In this document: in pieces, positions 27,568-37,249 of the stretch | Numbering within the stretch: position 1 is the stretch's first letter | Layout: each line of letters starts with the position of its first letter | From: Candidatus Woesearchaeota archaeon | GTDB taxonomy: Archaea > Nanobdellota > Nanobdellia > Woesearchaeales > BM511 | Assembly (NCBI GenBank): GCA_023266675.1 | Contig: JAHFPP010000003.1 | Span: 1-45,315, forward strand | Length of the DNA stretch: 45,315 nt | Reading direction: 5' to 3' | Made by a program: the position numbers and the translations under genes | The notes under the pieces: generated by a model | Told to the model about the DNA's origin: nothing | The model's database searches: none | Seen by the model: the letters and a program-made list of their open reading frames with translations, nothing else

Positions 27568-29955
27568 ATGAGTTATGAACTGATAATTACTGAAAAGCCA
27601 TCAGCTGCAGAAAAAATAGCGCAAGCACTGGCTGACACAACAGCCAAAAAGATATCAGATAATGGCGTGCCTTATTACACGCTAAAACATAATGGAAAAG
27701 AAATTGTAGTAACATGCGCTGCAGGTCATCTATATACTGTTACTGAATCAGAAAAGAAAGGATGGACTTATCCTGTTTTTGACATTAAATGGGAAGCGTC
27801 ATCAAAAGTTTCTAAAGATGCTGCATTTAACGCAAAGTTTCTTTCAACAATAAAGAAGCTTGCAAAAGACGCAAAAGAATTCACAATAGCAACAGACTTT
27901 GATATTGAAGGAGAAGTCATAGGTTACAATGTTCTCAAATATGCCTGCAAACAAAAAGACGGCAAAAGAATGAAGTACTCAACTCTCACAAAAGATGAGC
28001 TTGTAGAATCATACGAGCATGCTTCTAAACACCTTATTTGGGGGCAGGTTCATGCAGGTATAACACGACATGAGTTAGACTGGTATTATGGTATAAATTT
28101 ATCACGGGCATTGACACTCGCTGTTAAGAATGCGAAAGGAGGATTCAAGCTTTTGTCAATCGGACGTGTGCAGGGACCTTCACTTAAGATAGTTGTTGAC
28201 AAAGAAAAAGAAATAAAAGCATTTATTCCAACGCCTTACTGGCAGCTCCAGCTTGATGGCGATAAGGATTCTCAGAAGATTGAAGCGCTTCATGAAAAGG
28301 ATAAATTTCTAAAGAAAGAAGAAGCTGAAAGTTCGCTTAAAAAAACCAAAGGACAAAAAGCTATTGTAAAAAGCGTTGAAAAAAACGAATTTAAGCAAAC
28401 GCCTCCAAACCCATTTGACCTTACAAGCCTCCAGCTTGAAGCGCATAAAACTCTTGGAATCGCTCCAAAAAATACGCTTGAAATAGCGCAGAGCCTTTAC
28501 CTTGACGGATTGATATCATATCCTAGAACTTCAAGCCAGAAACTTCCTCCATCAATCGGATACAAGAAAATCATCACAAACATATCAAAAAATCCTGATT
28601 ACAAAATTGAGGCGGAAGCGATACTCAAAAAACCAGTTCTTCACCCTCATGACGGTCCAAAAGTTGATGAGGCGCACCCAGCGATTTACCCTACAGGCAT
28701 AAGCAAAAAATTGAATGACAGGGAAGCGAGGCTTTATGATTTGGTTGTAAGACGATTCCTGGCAACTTTTGGTGACTCTGCAAAAAGAGAAACTATGACT
28801 ATCAAGATAAATGTCAATGGCGAAGTGTTTGTAACTAACGGCACAAGAACTGTTGAGAAAGGATGGCACTTGCAGTATGGAAGATTCACGATGTTAAAAG
28901 ATGAGGAGCTTCCAAAATGCGAAATTGGTAACGAGATAAAAATCAAAAAGATAGAATTATTGTCAAAAGAAACCGCTCCTCCAAGAAGATACACTGCGGC
29001 GTCAATAATCAAGGAGCTTGAAAAAAGAAACCTTGGAACAAAATCAACAAGAGCCCAGATAATAGACAACCTCTATCAAAGAGGATATGTAAACGAAAAA
29101 TCAATTGAAGCAACGGAGCTTGGTATAAAAACAGTTGATATACTCACAAAATATTCACCTCAGATTCTTGACGACAAGCTTACGCGCCATTTTGAAAATG
29201 AGATGGAAGCGATAAGAAAAGAAAAAATGACTCGCGAAAAAGTCATTGAAGAAGCCAAGAAAGTTCTAACAGAGATACTTAAAGATTTCAAAACAAAAGA
29301 AAAAAAGATTGGAGCAGAATTACTTGAGGCAAACAAGGGAACGATAAGCGAAATGACAAGCCTTGGCAGTTGCCCTGAGTGCAAAGAAGGGACAATTCAG
29401 ATAAGAAAAGGAAAATTTGGAGCATTTGCAGCGTGCAACAAGTATCCTGAATGCAAAACAACATTTAATCTTCCAAAATCAGCAATTCTAAAACCATTAA
29501 AAAAGAACTGCGAGACATGCAATTATCCTATGATACAGGTTTTTCGAAAAAGGCAAAAGCCGCAGGAATTATGCATAAATCCAAAATGCCCAACAAAGAA
29601 GCCTTCAGTTGAAGAGGCAAAAGAAATCAAGAAGATTGAAAATCTTAAAGTTGCAAAGAAATGCCCAAAATGCGGAAAAGATTTAATCTTGCGAACAAGC
29701 TTTTACGGAAAATTCTTTGGCTGCACAGGATTCCCTGCGTGCAGGCATACTGAGAAATTAATTGAAGATGTAAAAAAAGAAGTGCCAGCTGTTAATCCAG
29801 TTTCAACAGATAATGCCACACCAGTAAATAATATCCAGAAAGTTGCAACAGCAAAAACCGCTGAAGCAGTAGCTAAGAAAGTTAAAACCAAGGAGAAAAT
29901 AATAAGTATTGATGATATACCTGAAGTTCCTGTCAAAACTAAGAAGAAGAAATAA
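27568..29955 (+). CDS. topA: DNA topoisomerase I (type IA) with C-terminal zinc fingers
   Basis: LIITEKPSAAEKIAQAL; FTIATDFDIEGEVIGYNV; LYLDGLISYPRTSSQKLP; CPECKEGTIQIRKGKFGAFAACNKYPECKTTF and a second CPKCGKDLILRTSFYGKFFGCTGFPAC. Confidence 0.95.
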   Translation: MSYELIITEKPSAAEKIAQALADTTAKKISDNGVPYYTLKHNGKEIVVTCAAGHLYTVTESEKKGWTYPVFDIKWEASSKVSKDAAFNAKFLSTIKKLAKDAKEFTIATDFDIEGEVIGYNVLKYACKQKDGKRMKYSTLTKDELVESYEHASKHLIWGQVHAGITRHELDWYYGINLSRALTLAVKNAKGGFKLLSIGRVQGPSLKIVVDKEKEIKAFIPTPYWQLQLDGDKDSQKIEALHEKDKFLKKEEAESSLKKTKGQKAIVKSVEKNEFKQTPPNPFDLTSLQLEAHKTLGIAPKNTLEIAQSLYLDGLISYPRTSSQKLPPSIGYKKIITNISKNPDYKIEAEAILKKPVLHPHDGPKVDEAHPAIYPTGISKKLNDREARLYDLVVRRFLATFGDSAKRETMTIKINVNGEVFVTNGTRTVEKGWHLQYGRFTMLKDEELPKCEIGNEIKIKKIELLSKETAPPRRYTAASIIKELEKRNLGTKSTRAQIIDNLYQRGYVNEKSIEATELGIKTVDILTKYSPQILDDKLTRHFENEMEAIRKEKMTREKVIEEAKKVLTEILKDFKTKEKKIGAELLEANKGTISEMTSLGSCPECKEGTIQIRKGKFGAFAACNKYPECKTTFNLPKSAILKPLKKNCETCNYPMIQVFRKRQKPQELCINPKCPTKKPSVEEAKEIKKIENLKVAKKCPKCGKDLILRTSFYGKFFGCTGFPACRHTEKLIEDVKKEVPAVNPVSTDNATPVNNIQKVATAKTAEAVAKKVKTKEKIISIDDIPEVPVKTKKKK

Positions 29956-30041
29956 TTCTAAAAGTGTTTAAGCAGTAAGAAAGTAACTTTTCACCAAAAT
30001 CTTTATTAAATATGGGAATATTTCGTTTAATGGTGGTACCT

Positions 30042-30527
30042 ATGAGAAAAATTATTTTTACAATTATGACATTATGTTTGGTGGTTATTGCAGGATGTTC
30101 AGCATCTCAGGTATCAAAAACTGAAACTTCAAAAGAAAACATACAAAACTGTGTGTCAAACTGGGTGTGCCAGGAATGGGGGAGCTGCATAAGCAATTTT
30201 CAGACAAGATACTGTGCAGACCAGAATAACTGCATTCAATCAAATAATATTCCTGAAATGAAAAAATCGTGTGTGACCCAAACAACAAACAATTCAGGCG
30301 TTCCAAACGGAGTTGTTGGCGACAATAAGTTAAATATTGGAGACAAGATTATCTTTAACGGAAAACCAATAACACTAGTAAAAATTCTTGAGCTAAAAGC
30401 CACATTAAATGTTGATGGATACTTAAAAACATTGCACACTGGCGACGAGATATCTGCTGGCGCAGTAAGAATAAGAGCGGTTTCTGTAACTGATAATGAT
30501 ATAATAATCTACTTAAACACAATCTAG
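30042..30527 (+). CDS. Lipoprotein with Cys-rich TSP1-like segment
   Basis: MRKIIFTIMTLCLVVIAGC lipobox; NWVCQEWGSCISNFQTRYCADQNNC; start at 30042 behind GGTGG SD. Confidence 0.65.
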   Translation: MRKIIFTIMTLCLVVIAGCSASQVSKTETSKENIQNCVSNWVCQEWGSCISNFQTRYCADQNNCIQSNNIPEMKKSCVTQTTNNSGVPNGVVGDNKLNIGDKIIFNGKPITLVKILELKATLNVDGYLKTLHTGDEISAGAVRIRAVSVTDNDIIIYLNTI

Positions 30528-30616
30528 TTATATCTCCTTTTTTTATTTTTATTAGTTGGAGTGATTAAGTAGTAGATAGTTATGCTTAAATAATAAGATA
30601 AAATACTTTTTTTAAA

Positions 30617-32359
30617 ATGAGAATCAAAACCAAATTTGCGTTTATTTCATTAATACTTCTATTAATACCAATAGCATCAGCTGCAGGAAATATTGGTCAC
30701 ATAAATCTTCTAGCCGTATCAACAATAGGAGAAAATGAGACTGGAAGCGTTGCCGACTTATACCTTGAAATTAAACCAGGAACAGGACGAGTATTCTTGG
30801 ATACTTACCCATTGACAAAGATTGACACGCAGTTCTCTACAAGACTTGCAAACTCACTTGCATGTGATTATACAAATATAGATTGCGATAAACTTGATTT
30901 CTTTTATACTATAAAGTCAAGAAGCACAATAGTTGGCGGGCCGTCAGCTGGTGCTGCAACAACAATTTTGACGATTATAATGCTAAAAGGAGAAAAAATC
31001 CCTGATGACTTTGCAGTTACTGGAACCATTAACTCAGGAGGACTAATAGGCCCTATAGCTGGCGTAAAATCAAAAGTAAAAGCCGCTGAAGAAAAAGGAC
31101 TTAATAAAGTTTTGATACCAACAATAAATGTAGGAAACACAACCGAGATTGAAAATTTCCTGAACAGTTCAAAAATAACTGTTGTAAAAATTTCAAATAT
31201 TGATGACGCTTTGTATAACCTTACAGGAAAAAGAAAATGGAAAAATTCATCTCTTGAAGTAAGCACGGTTTTTACTGAAGTAATGGGAAAAATTGCAGAG
31301 TCCCTATGTGATGCTACAAAAAAAATAATGGTGAATTGGACAAATACAACATTTGAAAACAGAGGAAAAGCGCTATATGAAAAATCACTTAATGCAAGCA
31401 AGGATAGGGCTTATTATTCACAGGCTTCATTTTGTTTTGGCGCAAATGTGCAGTTTCGAAATCTTGACTTAAAAAACAAAACAAATCCTGAACTTAAAAA
31501 TGTGTTAAATAAGATAAGAAGAGAAATAATTAATCTTGAGGATAGTATTGACAGCATGGAGATAAGCACAATAGATGACCTTCAGACTTATATTATAGTT
31601 AAAGAAAGAATAAATGATGCCAAGGAGTATATAGTGAAAATAGACATTGGCAAGAATTATACAAATCTTTCAAGCGAAAACATAGCTTATTCAATAGAAA
31701 GATACAACAGCGCAGTTGCATGGTCAAAGTTTTTTGGCACTGGAAAGAAAGGAAAGACATTAAGCAAAGAATCACAAAGGACTGCCTGCATAGGTAAGAT
31801 TTCTGAGGTTCAGGGATATAAACAGTATATATCAACATACATTGACACTCCTCTTGTTAATATTGATAAGGATATTGATGACGCTGCAAACTATCTTGAA
31901 AAAGGAGATTACGCGCTTTGCATATCAAAAGCATCACGCGCAAAAGCAGAGAGCTCTATGATTCTTGAGGCATTAAGCATCTCAAATGATGAAATGAAGA
32001 CGCTTTTATCACAGAAAATTGAAATAGCAAAACAAAGCATCATATCTGAGCAGGAAAAAGGTATTTTTCCAATACTTGGGTATAGCTATTACGAATACGC
32101 TAAAAGCCTGAGTGAAAGCGACCCTAACTCTGCACTATTATACACTGCATACTCAATTGAGCTTTCAAATCTAGACGTTTATTTTGAGCAGAAAAAAGAT
32201 GACATAGTCATGAAAAAAGATTATACAACAACCTATATTTTCATGTTAGGGATTGTTTTAGGAATAATATTGACAAGTTCAGTTGTAATAATCAAGAATA
32301 AAATGTCAAATTCTAAGAAGCATAAAAATTTTAGAAAACCCAATAATAAGAAAAGATAA
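30617..32359 (+). CDS. Secreted, membrane-anchored Lon-type (S16) protease domain without AAA+ module
   Basis: Signal peptide; TIVGGPSAGAATTILTIIML (catalytic Ser) and GLIGPIAGVKSKVKAAEEKGLNKVLIP (catalytic Lys); C-terminal TM TTYIFMLGIVLGIILTSSVVII. Confidence 0.85.
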   Translation: MRIKTKFAFISLILLLIPIASAAGNIGHINLLAVSTIGENETGSVADLYLEIKPGTGRVFLDTYPLTKIDTQFSTRLANSLACDYTNIDCDKLDFFYTIKSRSTIVGGPSAGAATTILTIIMLKGEKIPDDFAVTGTINSGGLIGPIAGVKSKVKAAEEKGLNKVLIPTINVGNTTEIENFLNSSKITVVKISNIDDALYNLTGKRKWKNSSLEVSTVFTEVMGKIAESLCDATKKIMVNWTNTTFENRGKALYEKSLNASKDRAYYSQASFCFGANVQFRNLDLKNKTNPELKNVLNKIRREIINLEDSIDSMEISTIDDLQTYIIVKERINDAKEYIVKIDIGKNYTNLSSENIAYSIERYNSAVAWSKFFGTGKKGKTLSKESQRTACIGKISEVQGYKQYISTYIDTPLVNIDKDIDDAANYLEKGDYALCISKASRAKAESSMILEALSISNDEMKTLLSQKIEIAKQSIISEQEKGIFPILGYSYYEYAKSLSESDPNSALLYTAYSIELSNLDVYFEQKKDDIVMKKDYTTTYIFMLGIVLGIILTSSVVIIKNKMSNSKKHKNFRKPNNKKR

Positions 32360-32443
32360 GAAAAAGATAATATATATTTCTAAAATTTGAAAATATTAGA
32401 TAGATATGAATTAATTTTTTATTGTTTTCAAACCCTTCAGAAC

Positions 32444-32461
32444 CCCCTGATTGCTCAGGGG
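32444..32461. other. Hairpin CCCCTGA-TTGC-TCAGGGG
   Basis: 7-bp perfect stem with 4-nt loop, about 85 nt downstream of the Lon-like gene stop. Confidence 0.6.
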
Positions 32462-32698
32462 ATCCTGCAGGGAAAAAGAGGTGATAATGAAATTGATATT
32501 TCCTGATTATATTGTGAGAAGTTTATGTCCCTCTTCTTCCTACAGTTGATTTGTTTCTACTTTTGAATAGTTCCACTAATATTTAAACTTTTCCTTTTTG
32601 TTTCCATTTTAAAATAGTAACAATATAATACTTTTTCATAAAAGAATATGCTTAATCCTTCCAAAACAAATTTAAACAATTGGAGATATACCTGTAAT

Positions 32699-33310
32699 AT
32701 GAAATGCATCAAGTGCAATAATGACTCAACTGTGAAGACTGAAGACAAATATTTTTGCAGCAGCTGTTTCTGCGAAGTCATAGAGAAGAGATTTAGAAAA
32801 GAGATAAGACGCCAGGAAATGTTTTCAAGAGATATGAAGAAAAGTTCCGTTGATAAGAATAATAGTGTTGCTGGGAACATAAAAATCCTTATTATTGATG
32901 ACAATTCAGAAAAGGCAGCATTAAACAAATACCTTCTAAAAGAGATAGTCAATGACAGGCGTGTTAAATTTAAAATAAAGAAAATCACATCGTTCAATGC
33001 ATTGCACGAATATGACAAAAACAATGAATTTGATAAGATGGTTATTCCATGGAATATTGACGACGAAGTAAATGGATATATTGCCTACATGCTTGAAAAC
33101 AAGATGATAAGCATGAAAAAAGACAGCAGGATTATTAAGCCGCTAATTGGCGTGACAACAAACGAGATAATCCTTTTCTTAAAAATAAAAAAGTTAAGTT
33201 TCAAGAAAAACAAGGAAAAAGACGACATAGAGATCATGATTGAAAGGCTTGACAACAGGTATCCTGGCACAAAATTCTCAATATTAAAAACAATTAAAAA
33301 AGTAAGTTAA
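32699..33310 (+). CDS. Ncs2/Ctu2-like degenerate tRNA thiolation (TtuA/Ncs6-superfamily) protein
   Basis: N-terminal CIKCNN...FCSSCFCEVIEKRFRKEIR; VIPWNIDDEVNGYIAYMLEN at the position of the GHNLDDE motif; RIIKPLIGVTTNEI; RLDNRYPGTKFSILKTIKKV; PP-loop SGGxDS absent. ATG 32699 with SD preferred. Confidence 0.6.
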   Translation: MKCIKCNNDSTVKTEDKYFCSSCFCEVIEKRFRKEIRRQEMFSRDMKKSSVDKNNSVAGNIKILIIDDNSEKAALNKYLLKEIVNDRRVKFKIKKITSFNALHEYDKNNEFDKMVIPWNIDDEVNGYIAYMLENKMISMKKDSRIIKPLIGVTTNEIILFLKIKKLSFKKNKEKDDIEIMIERLDNRYPGTKFSILKTIKKVS

Positions 33311-33311
33311 G

Positions 33312-34313
33312 ATGAAGAAAATATTTTTTGCTTTGATAATAATTGGAATATTGGCAATATCTGCGTACGGCTATTATGACCTGATAAATAGCAGTGGCGG
33401 AATGTCCGCACTTGTAATATCTGACTCCAATTCAAATGAGATTAAAAACGTTCATGAAGAAAATAAATTTCCAGAAGTTTATTTTACAACTTATGAAAAC
33501 ATTACGCCAATACTGATTAACCTGATAGAAAACTCAAATGAAATTAAATGCGCATTGTATGAGATAAGCGAACCTGCAATTCTTAAGGCATTCAAAAAAA
33601 AGAACGCAATGATAGCTGTTGAAAACGATAATTACCACGGTGATTTTCATACAGGTAACTCAAGTGGCGAAATGCACAATAAATTCTGCATATTTGACAA
33701 TGAAACAATTATTACAGGCTCAACAAACCTGAACTTTGAAGGTGTCTACAAAAACGACAATAACCTGATTGTGATTCATTCAAGATACATTGCAAAAAAC
33801 TACCTTGATGAGTTTGATGAGATATACAATGATAGATTTGCATCTGGCGAGAAAGTGAAGTATCCTGTTGTTATATTAAACAATGAGACAACAATACAAA
33901 ACTATTTCTGCCCTGAAGACGAGTGCCAAAAACACGTCTTAACTGAGCTTAACAAAGCCAGAAGAAGCATTTACTTTATGACGTTTAGTTTCACTGACTC
34001 AAGAATTGCAAAAATCCTAGTTGAAAAAAACAATGAAAGCATTGATGTTAAGGGAGTTTTTGAAAAACAGAGATGGAACAACCAATATGAAGTTTATAAG
34101 TATCTCAATCAGTCCGGTGTAAAATTAATCCCTGACAATAATAAGTACATCATGCACCATAAAACTTTCATAATCGACAACGAAACAGTAATTACAGGAA
34201 GCTACAACCCGACTGGCTCAGGAAATAAAAACAATGATGAAAACATAATTATAATAAAGGATAAAGAAATCACAAAACAATACTTAAAAGAATTTGAAAG
34301 GTTGATAAATTAA
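33312..34313 (+). CDS. Phospholipase D-like protein with N-terminal membrane anchor
   Basis: Two HxKx4D motifs: MHNKFCIFDNETIITGSTNLN and MHHKTFIIDNETVITGSYNPTGSG. Confidence 0.88.
   Translation: MKKIFFALIIIGILAISAYGYYDLINSSGGMSALVISDSNSNEIKNVHEENKFPEVYFTTYENITPILINLIENSNEIKCALYEISEPAILKAFKKKNAMIAVENDNYHGDFHTGNSSGEMHNKFCIFDNETIITGSTNLNFEGVYKNDNNLIVIHSRYIAKNYLDEFDEIYNDRFASGEKVKYPVVILNNETTIQNYFCPEDECQKHVLTELNKARRSIYFMTFSFTDSRIAKILVEKNNESIDVKGVFEKQRWNNQYEVYKYLNQSGVKLIPDNNKYIMHHKTFIIDNETVITGSYNPTGSGNKNNDENIIIIKDKEITKQYLKEFERLIN
34261..34300. repeat. Direct repeat copy A (3' end of PLD gene)
   Basis: ATAAAGAAATCACAAAACAATACTTAAAAGAATTTGAAAG, identical to 34758-34797. Confidence 0.9.
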
Positions 34314-34316
34314 AAA

Positions 34317-34661
34317 TTATTTCTTTTTTTCCAGATAATTCGCAGTTGCTTCAAGTATTGATGAGACCATATGAACAGGATTTTCAAAAGTATATCCCCA
34401 CTGAGAAATATAGTCACCCATAGCATTTTTATAAGGTGCTCTAGCAACAGAGAAGTGATGTGGACTTATTACAGGACACTTTGGTCTTTCAATATCTGCT
34501 CTACTTTTAGTTTTAGGATTTAACAAAAATTTGTAGAAATTATCTATTTCTTCAGGATTAATATAATAAATTAATGCATTACGAGTAACCGGAATTACAG
34601 GATTATTGAAAGGAGTTAATAAGGACAGTATTAATTCTAAATTTTGATTTATCTTTTTCAT
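34317..34661 (-). CDS. Hypothetical protein, 114 aa
   Basis: Intact ORF lying between the two direct repeat copies; no recognised domain. Confidence 0.5.
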   Translation of the reverse strand: MKKINQNLELILSLLTPFNNPVIPVTRNALIYYINPEEIDNFYKFLLNPKTKSRADIERPKCPVISPHHFSVARAPYKNAMGDYISQWGYTFENPVHMVSSILEATANYLEKKK

Positions 34662-34757
34662 AACATTAAGAAAAGTGGGATTTGTATATAAACTAATGTT
34701 TGATTTAACTATTTAAAAGAAAATATTATAAAATAAACTAATTAACCCATAATTATA

Positions 34758-34797
34758 ATAAAGAAATCACAAAACAATACTTAAAAGAATTTGAAAG
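34758..34797. repeat. Direct repeat copy B (remnant of PLD C-terminus)
   Basis: 40-nt identity to 34261-34300; in frame encodes KEITKQYLKEFERLTI* with TGA overlapping the next gene's ATG. Confidence 0.9.
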
Positions 34798-34806
34798 ACT
34801 GACAAT

Positions 34807-35457
34807 ATGATTAAAGCTGTGTTATATGATTTAGATGGAACATTAATAGATTGCCATAGGTACACTTTCAATGCATACAGAACTGCAATTTTAAGTTTTG
34901 GGATTAAAGTAAGGCAAAAGGAGATAATAAAGAAATGTTTTAACATCCTTGACAAAGACGTTGTGAAGAACTTTAATCTTAAAAGTTTAGAAAGATTCTC
35001 AGATATTTACAGGGAAGAATCCCTAAAAGGATATAAAAAAGCCAAGCTTTTCCCGGATGCAATTAGAACCATAAAGCATCTAAAAAATAGAGGATTAAAG
35101 CTTGGTATAGGAACTTTAAGGGAAAAACAAATTATCACTGATACGCTAAAAAAGACAAAACTTGAAGGATATTTTAATGTGATTGTTACAAACGAAAAAA
35201 AATTAAGCAAAGATAAATTATTTTTTGAAGCAATGAAACAATTAAGCATTTATCCAACAGAAACAATAATAATTGGCGACGCACAAAATGATATTATCGC
35301 GGCAAAAAAATTAGGGATTAAATGCATCTTATTTTACCCAAAAGAAAACAAGAAGTATTATAAATTTGCAGATTTAAAAAAATTAAAGCCTGATATAATT
35401 GTAAGAAATCATAGCGAAATAATCAAGGCGATTGGTAAATTGGAGAGTAAAAAATGA
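34807..35457 (+). CDS. HAD-superfamily hydrolase
   Basis: AVLYDLDGTLIDCHRYTF; ETIIIGDAQNDIIAAKKLGIKCILF. Confidence 0.88.
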   Translation: MIKAVLYDLDGTLIDCHRYTFNAYRTAILSFGIKVRQKEIIKKCFNILDKDVVKNFNLKSLERFSDIYREESLKGYKKAKLFPDAIRTIKHLKNRGLKLGIGTLREKQIITDTLKKTKLEGYFNVIVTNEKKLSKDKLFFEAMKQLSIYPTETIIIGDAQNDIIAAKKLGIKCILFYPKENKKYYKFADLKKLKPDIIVRNHSEIIKAIGKLESKK

Positions 35458-36461
35458 AAGAGCACGAATTTGACGTTTTTGGGATTGGAAGCCCGCTTAT
35501 TGACATGTTTTTTGAAACAGAAGACCATCAGTTGGTTGAGTTAAAATTGAAAAAAGGGCAGATGCACCTTATTAACCACGAAGATTTTTCTGAAATGAAG
35601 ACTAAAATTAAAAAGAGCCCTGTAAAGACAAGCATTGCAGGCGACGTTGTTAACACGATGATGGGTGTTGCATCAATGGGAGGGCGCGCAGTTTTTTGCG
35701 GCAAAGTCGGCAAAGATGAATACGCTAATATGTTTGAGGAAGTATTGATTTCTGACAACATAAAGCCTGCGCTTGCAAGATGCAGCACTTATTACACAGG
35801 GCAGGTAATCTCGTTTGTAACTAAAGACGCAGAAAGAACAATGACTGTTCACCTTGGTGCAGCTGTCGGTCTTAAGAAAGAAGAGGCAACGCTTTCAGAC
35901 ATAGCAAGAAGCAAATTCTTTTACACTAGCGCCTACGTTTTTGACTCGCCTGACTTAAAAGAAACAGTAATGCACGCATTAAGCATTGCCAAAGAAAACA
36001 GAGTAAGAATCGCATTTGACTTGGCAGACCCTGGCGCCATAACTCGGCATAAAGATGAGATTGAGCAAGTCATAGAAAACTATGTTGATATACTCTTTGC
36101 AAATGAAACAGAAGCTGAGAGGTTTACTGGTGAAAAAGACCCAAAGGCCGCTCTTATAAAGCTGTCAAAACTTTGCAAGATAGCTGTTGTGAAACTAGGA
36201 GAAAATGGTTCACTCATAAAAAGAGCTGAAGAGTTTATAGAAGTGAAAATTGAAAAAAAGAAAGCAGTAGACTCAACCGGCGCTGGCGACATGTACGCAG
36301 CAGGATTCCTATTTGCACTGACTAAAACCAATGATTTAGAACTGGTGTCCGAAGTCGCATCATACGCGTCAGCAAAAATAGTTCAGCAGTTTGGCGCAAA
36401 ACTAATTGACCCGATAAAAGACGATGTTGAAAAGATTCTTGAAGGGAAAAAGATAGAGTAA
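35454..36461 (+). CDS. PfkB family carbohydrate/nucleoside kinase
   Basis: DVFGIGSPLIDMFFE; TSIAGDVVNTMMGVASMGGRAVFCGKVGKDEYA; KAVDSTGAGDMYAAGFLFAL; ATGA overlap with HAD gene. Confidence 0.92.
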   Translation: MKEHEFDVFGIGSPLIDMFFETEDHQLVELKLKKGQMHLINHEDFSEMKTKIKKSPVKTSIAGDVVNTMMGVASMGGRAVFCGKVGKDEYANMFEEVLISDNIKPALARCSTYYTGQVISFVTKDAERTMTVHLGAAVGLKKEEATLSDIARSKFFYTSAYVFDSPDLKETVMHALSIAKENRVRIAFDLADPGAITRHKDEIEQVIENYVDILFANETEAERFTGEKDPKAALIKLSKLCKIAVVKLGENGSLIKRAEEFIEVKIEKKKAVDSTGAGDMYAAGFLFALTKTNDLELVSEVASYASAKIVQQFGAKLIDPIKDDVEKILEGKKIE

Positions 36462-36463
36462 AA

Positions 36464-37123
36464 TTATCTATAGAATTCTTGAACTTTTGCATCTAAATAT
36501 TTTGCTTCATTAATTGGTCGACTTAAAAATCTAGGTGAATTTAATGTCATTCCCATGACTGGTGCAGATATAGCAGATATTGTAGTTGGGAGTATAACTT
36601 GTTGAATAGTCATCATTTGTTGAAATTCTTCTTGACTCAGATTCAAATTTGGTGCAAACAGATATCTTGACAACAAATAGCAAGTTCCAAAGGTCATCGC
36701 AGTTATTTCTGCACCTGCAGTAATTAAATTATCTGGTGCAAATATTCCATATGTTCTCAAACCTAATGTTCCAGAAATTAATTCTTCAATCTGATTTACT
36801 CTTTTATTATGAACACTATTTTTTACCCTTGGTAAAATTTTTCTAATTCCTTTATTGACTTTTGAAAGTTCATTTAACGAATCTTCAATGCTTTGTTTTC
36901 CGCTGACTGCATCATAAAAGACAGGATTTGATTCATAACTTTTTATAAGTTCTTTTTGAACAGAGAAAATATCTATTTGTGGAGGTATTTCGGTTAAAAC
37001 AGAAGAAAATCCTGGCAATGATTCAAATTCTTTTAAAGAAGTTCTTGCTGAATCTACAAGGCGTTTAAGTCTTTCGTTGATTGATTCTGAGCTTCTCAAC
37101 TTATAATATAAAGTTTTTTCCAT
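36464..37123 (-). CDS. Hypothetical protein with C-terminal hydrophobic segments
   Basis: Intact ORF; LITAGAEITAMTFGTCYLLSRYLF and VILPTTISAISAPVMGMTL; own TATA-like TTTATAAAT upstream. Confidence 0.5.
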   Translation of the reverse strand: MEKTLYYKLRSSESINERLKRLVDSARTSLKEFESLPGFSSVLTEIPPQIDIFSVQKELIKSYESNPVFYDAVSGKQSIEDSLNELSKVNKGIRKILPRVKNSVHNKRVNQIEELISGTLGLRTYGIFAPDNLITAGAEITAMTFGTCYLLSRYLFAPNLNLSQEEFQQMMTIQQVILPTTISAISAPVMGMTLNSPRFLSRPINEAKYLDAKVQEFYR

Positions 37124-37249
37124 ATTATTTTGAATAAATAATTATTATTTATAAATCTTACTATTATTTTACCACTTTATAGTCGTTATAATTATCAATA
37201 AGAGTTTACAAACTTCAAAATAACGGATAGTGAATATATTTTAAAAAAA

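Noticed and set aside
32557-33024. Minus-strand 155-aa ORF
   Set aside because: Overlaps the better-supported Ncs2-like gene with zinc-finger motif and SD
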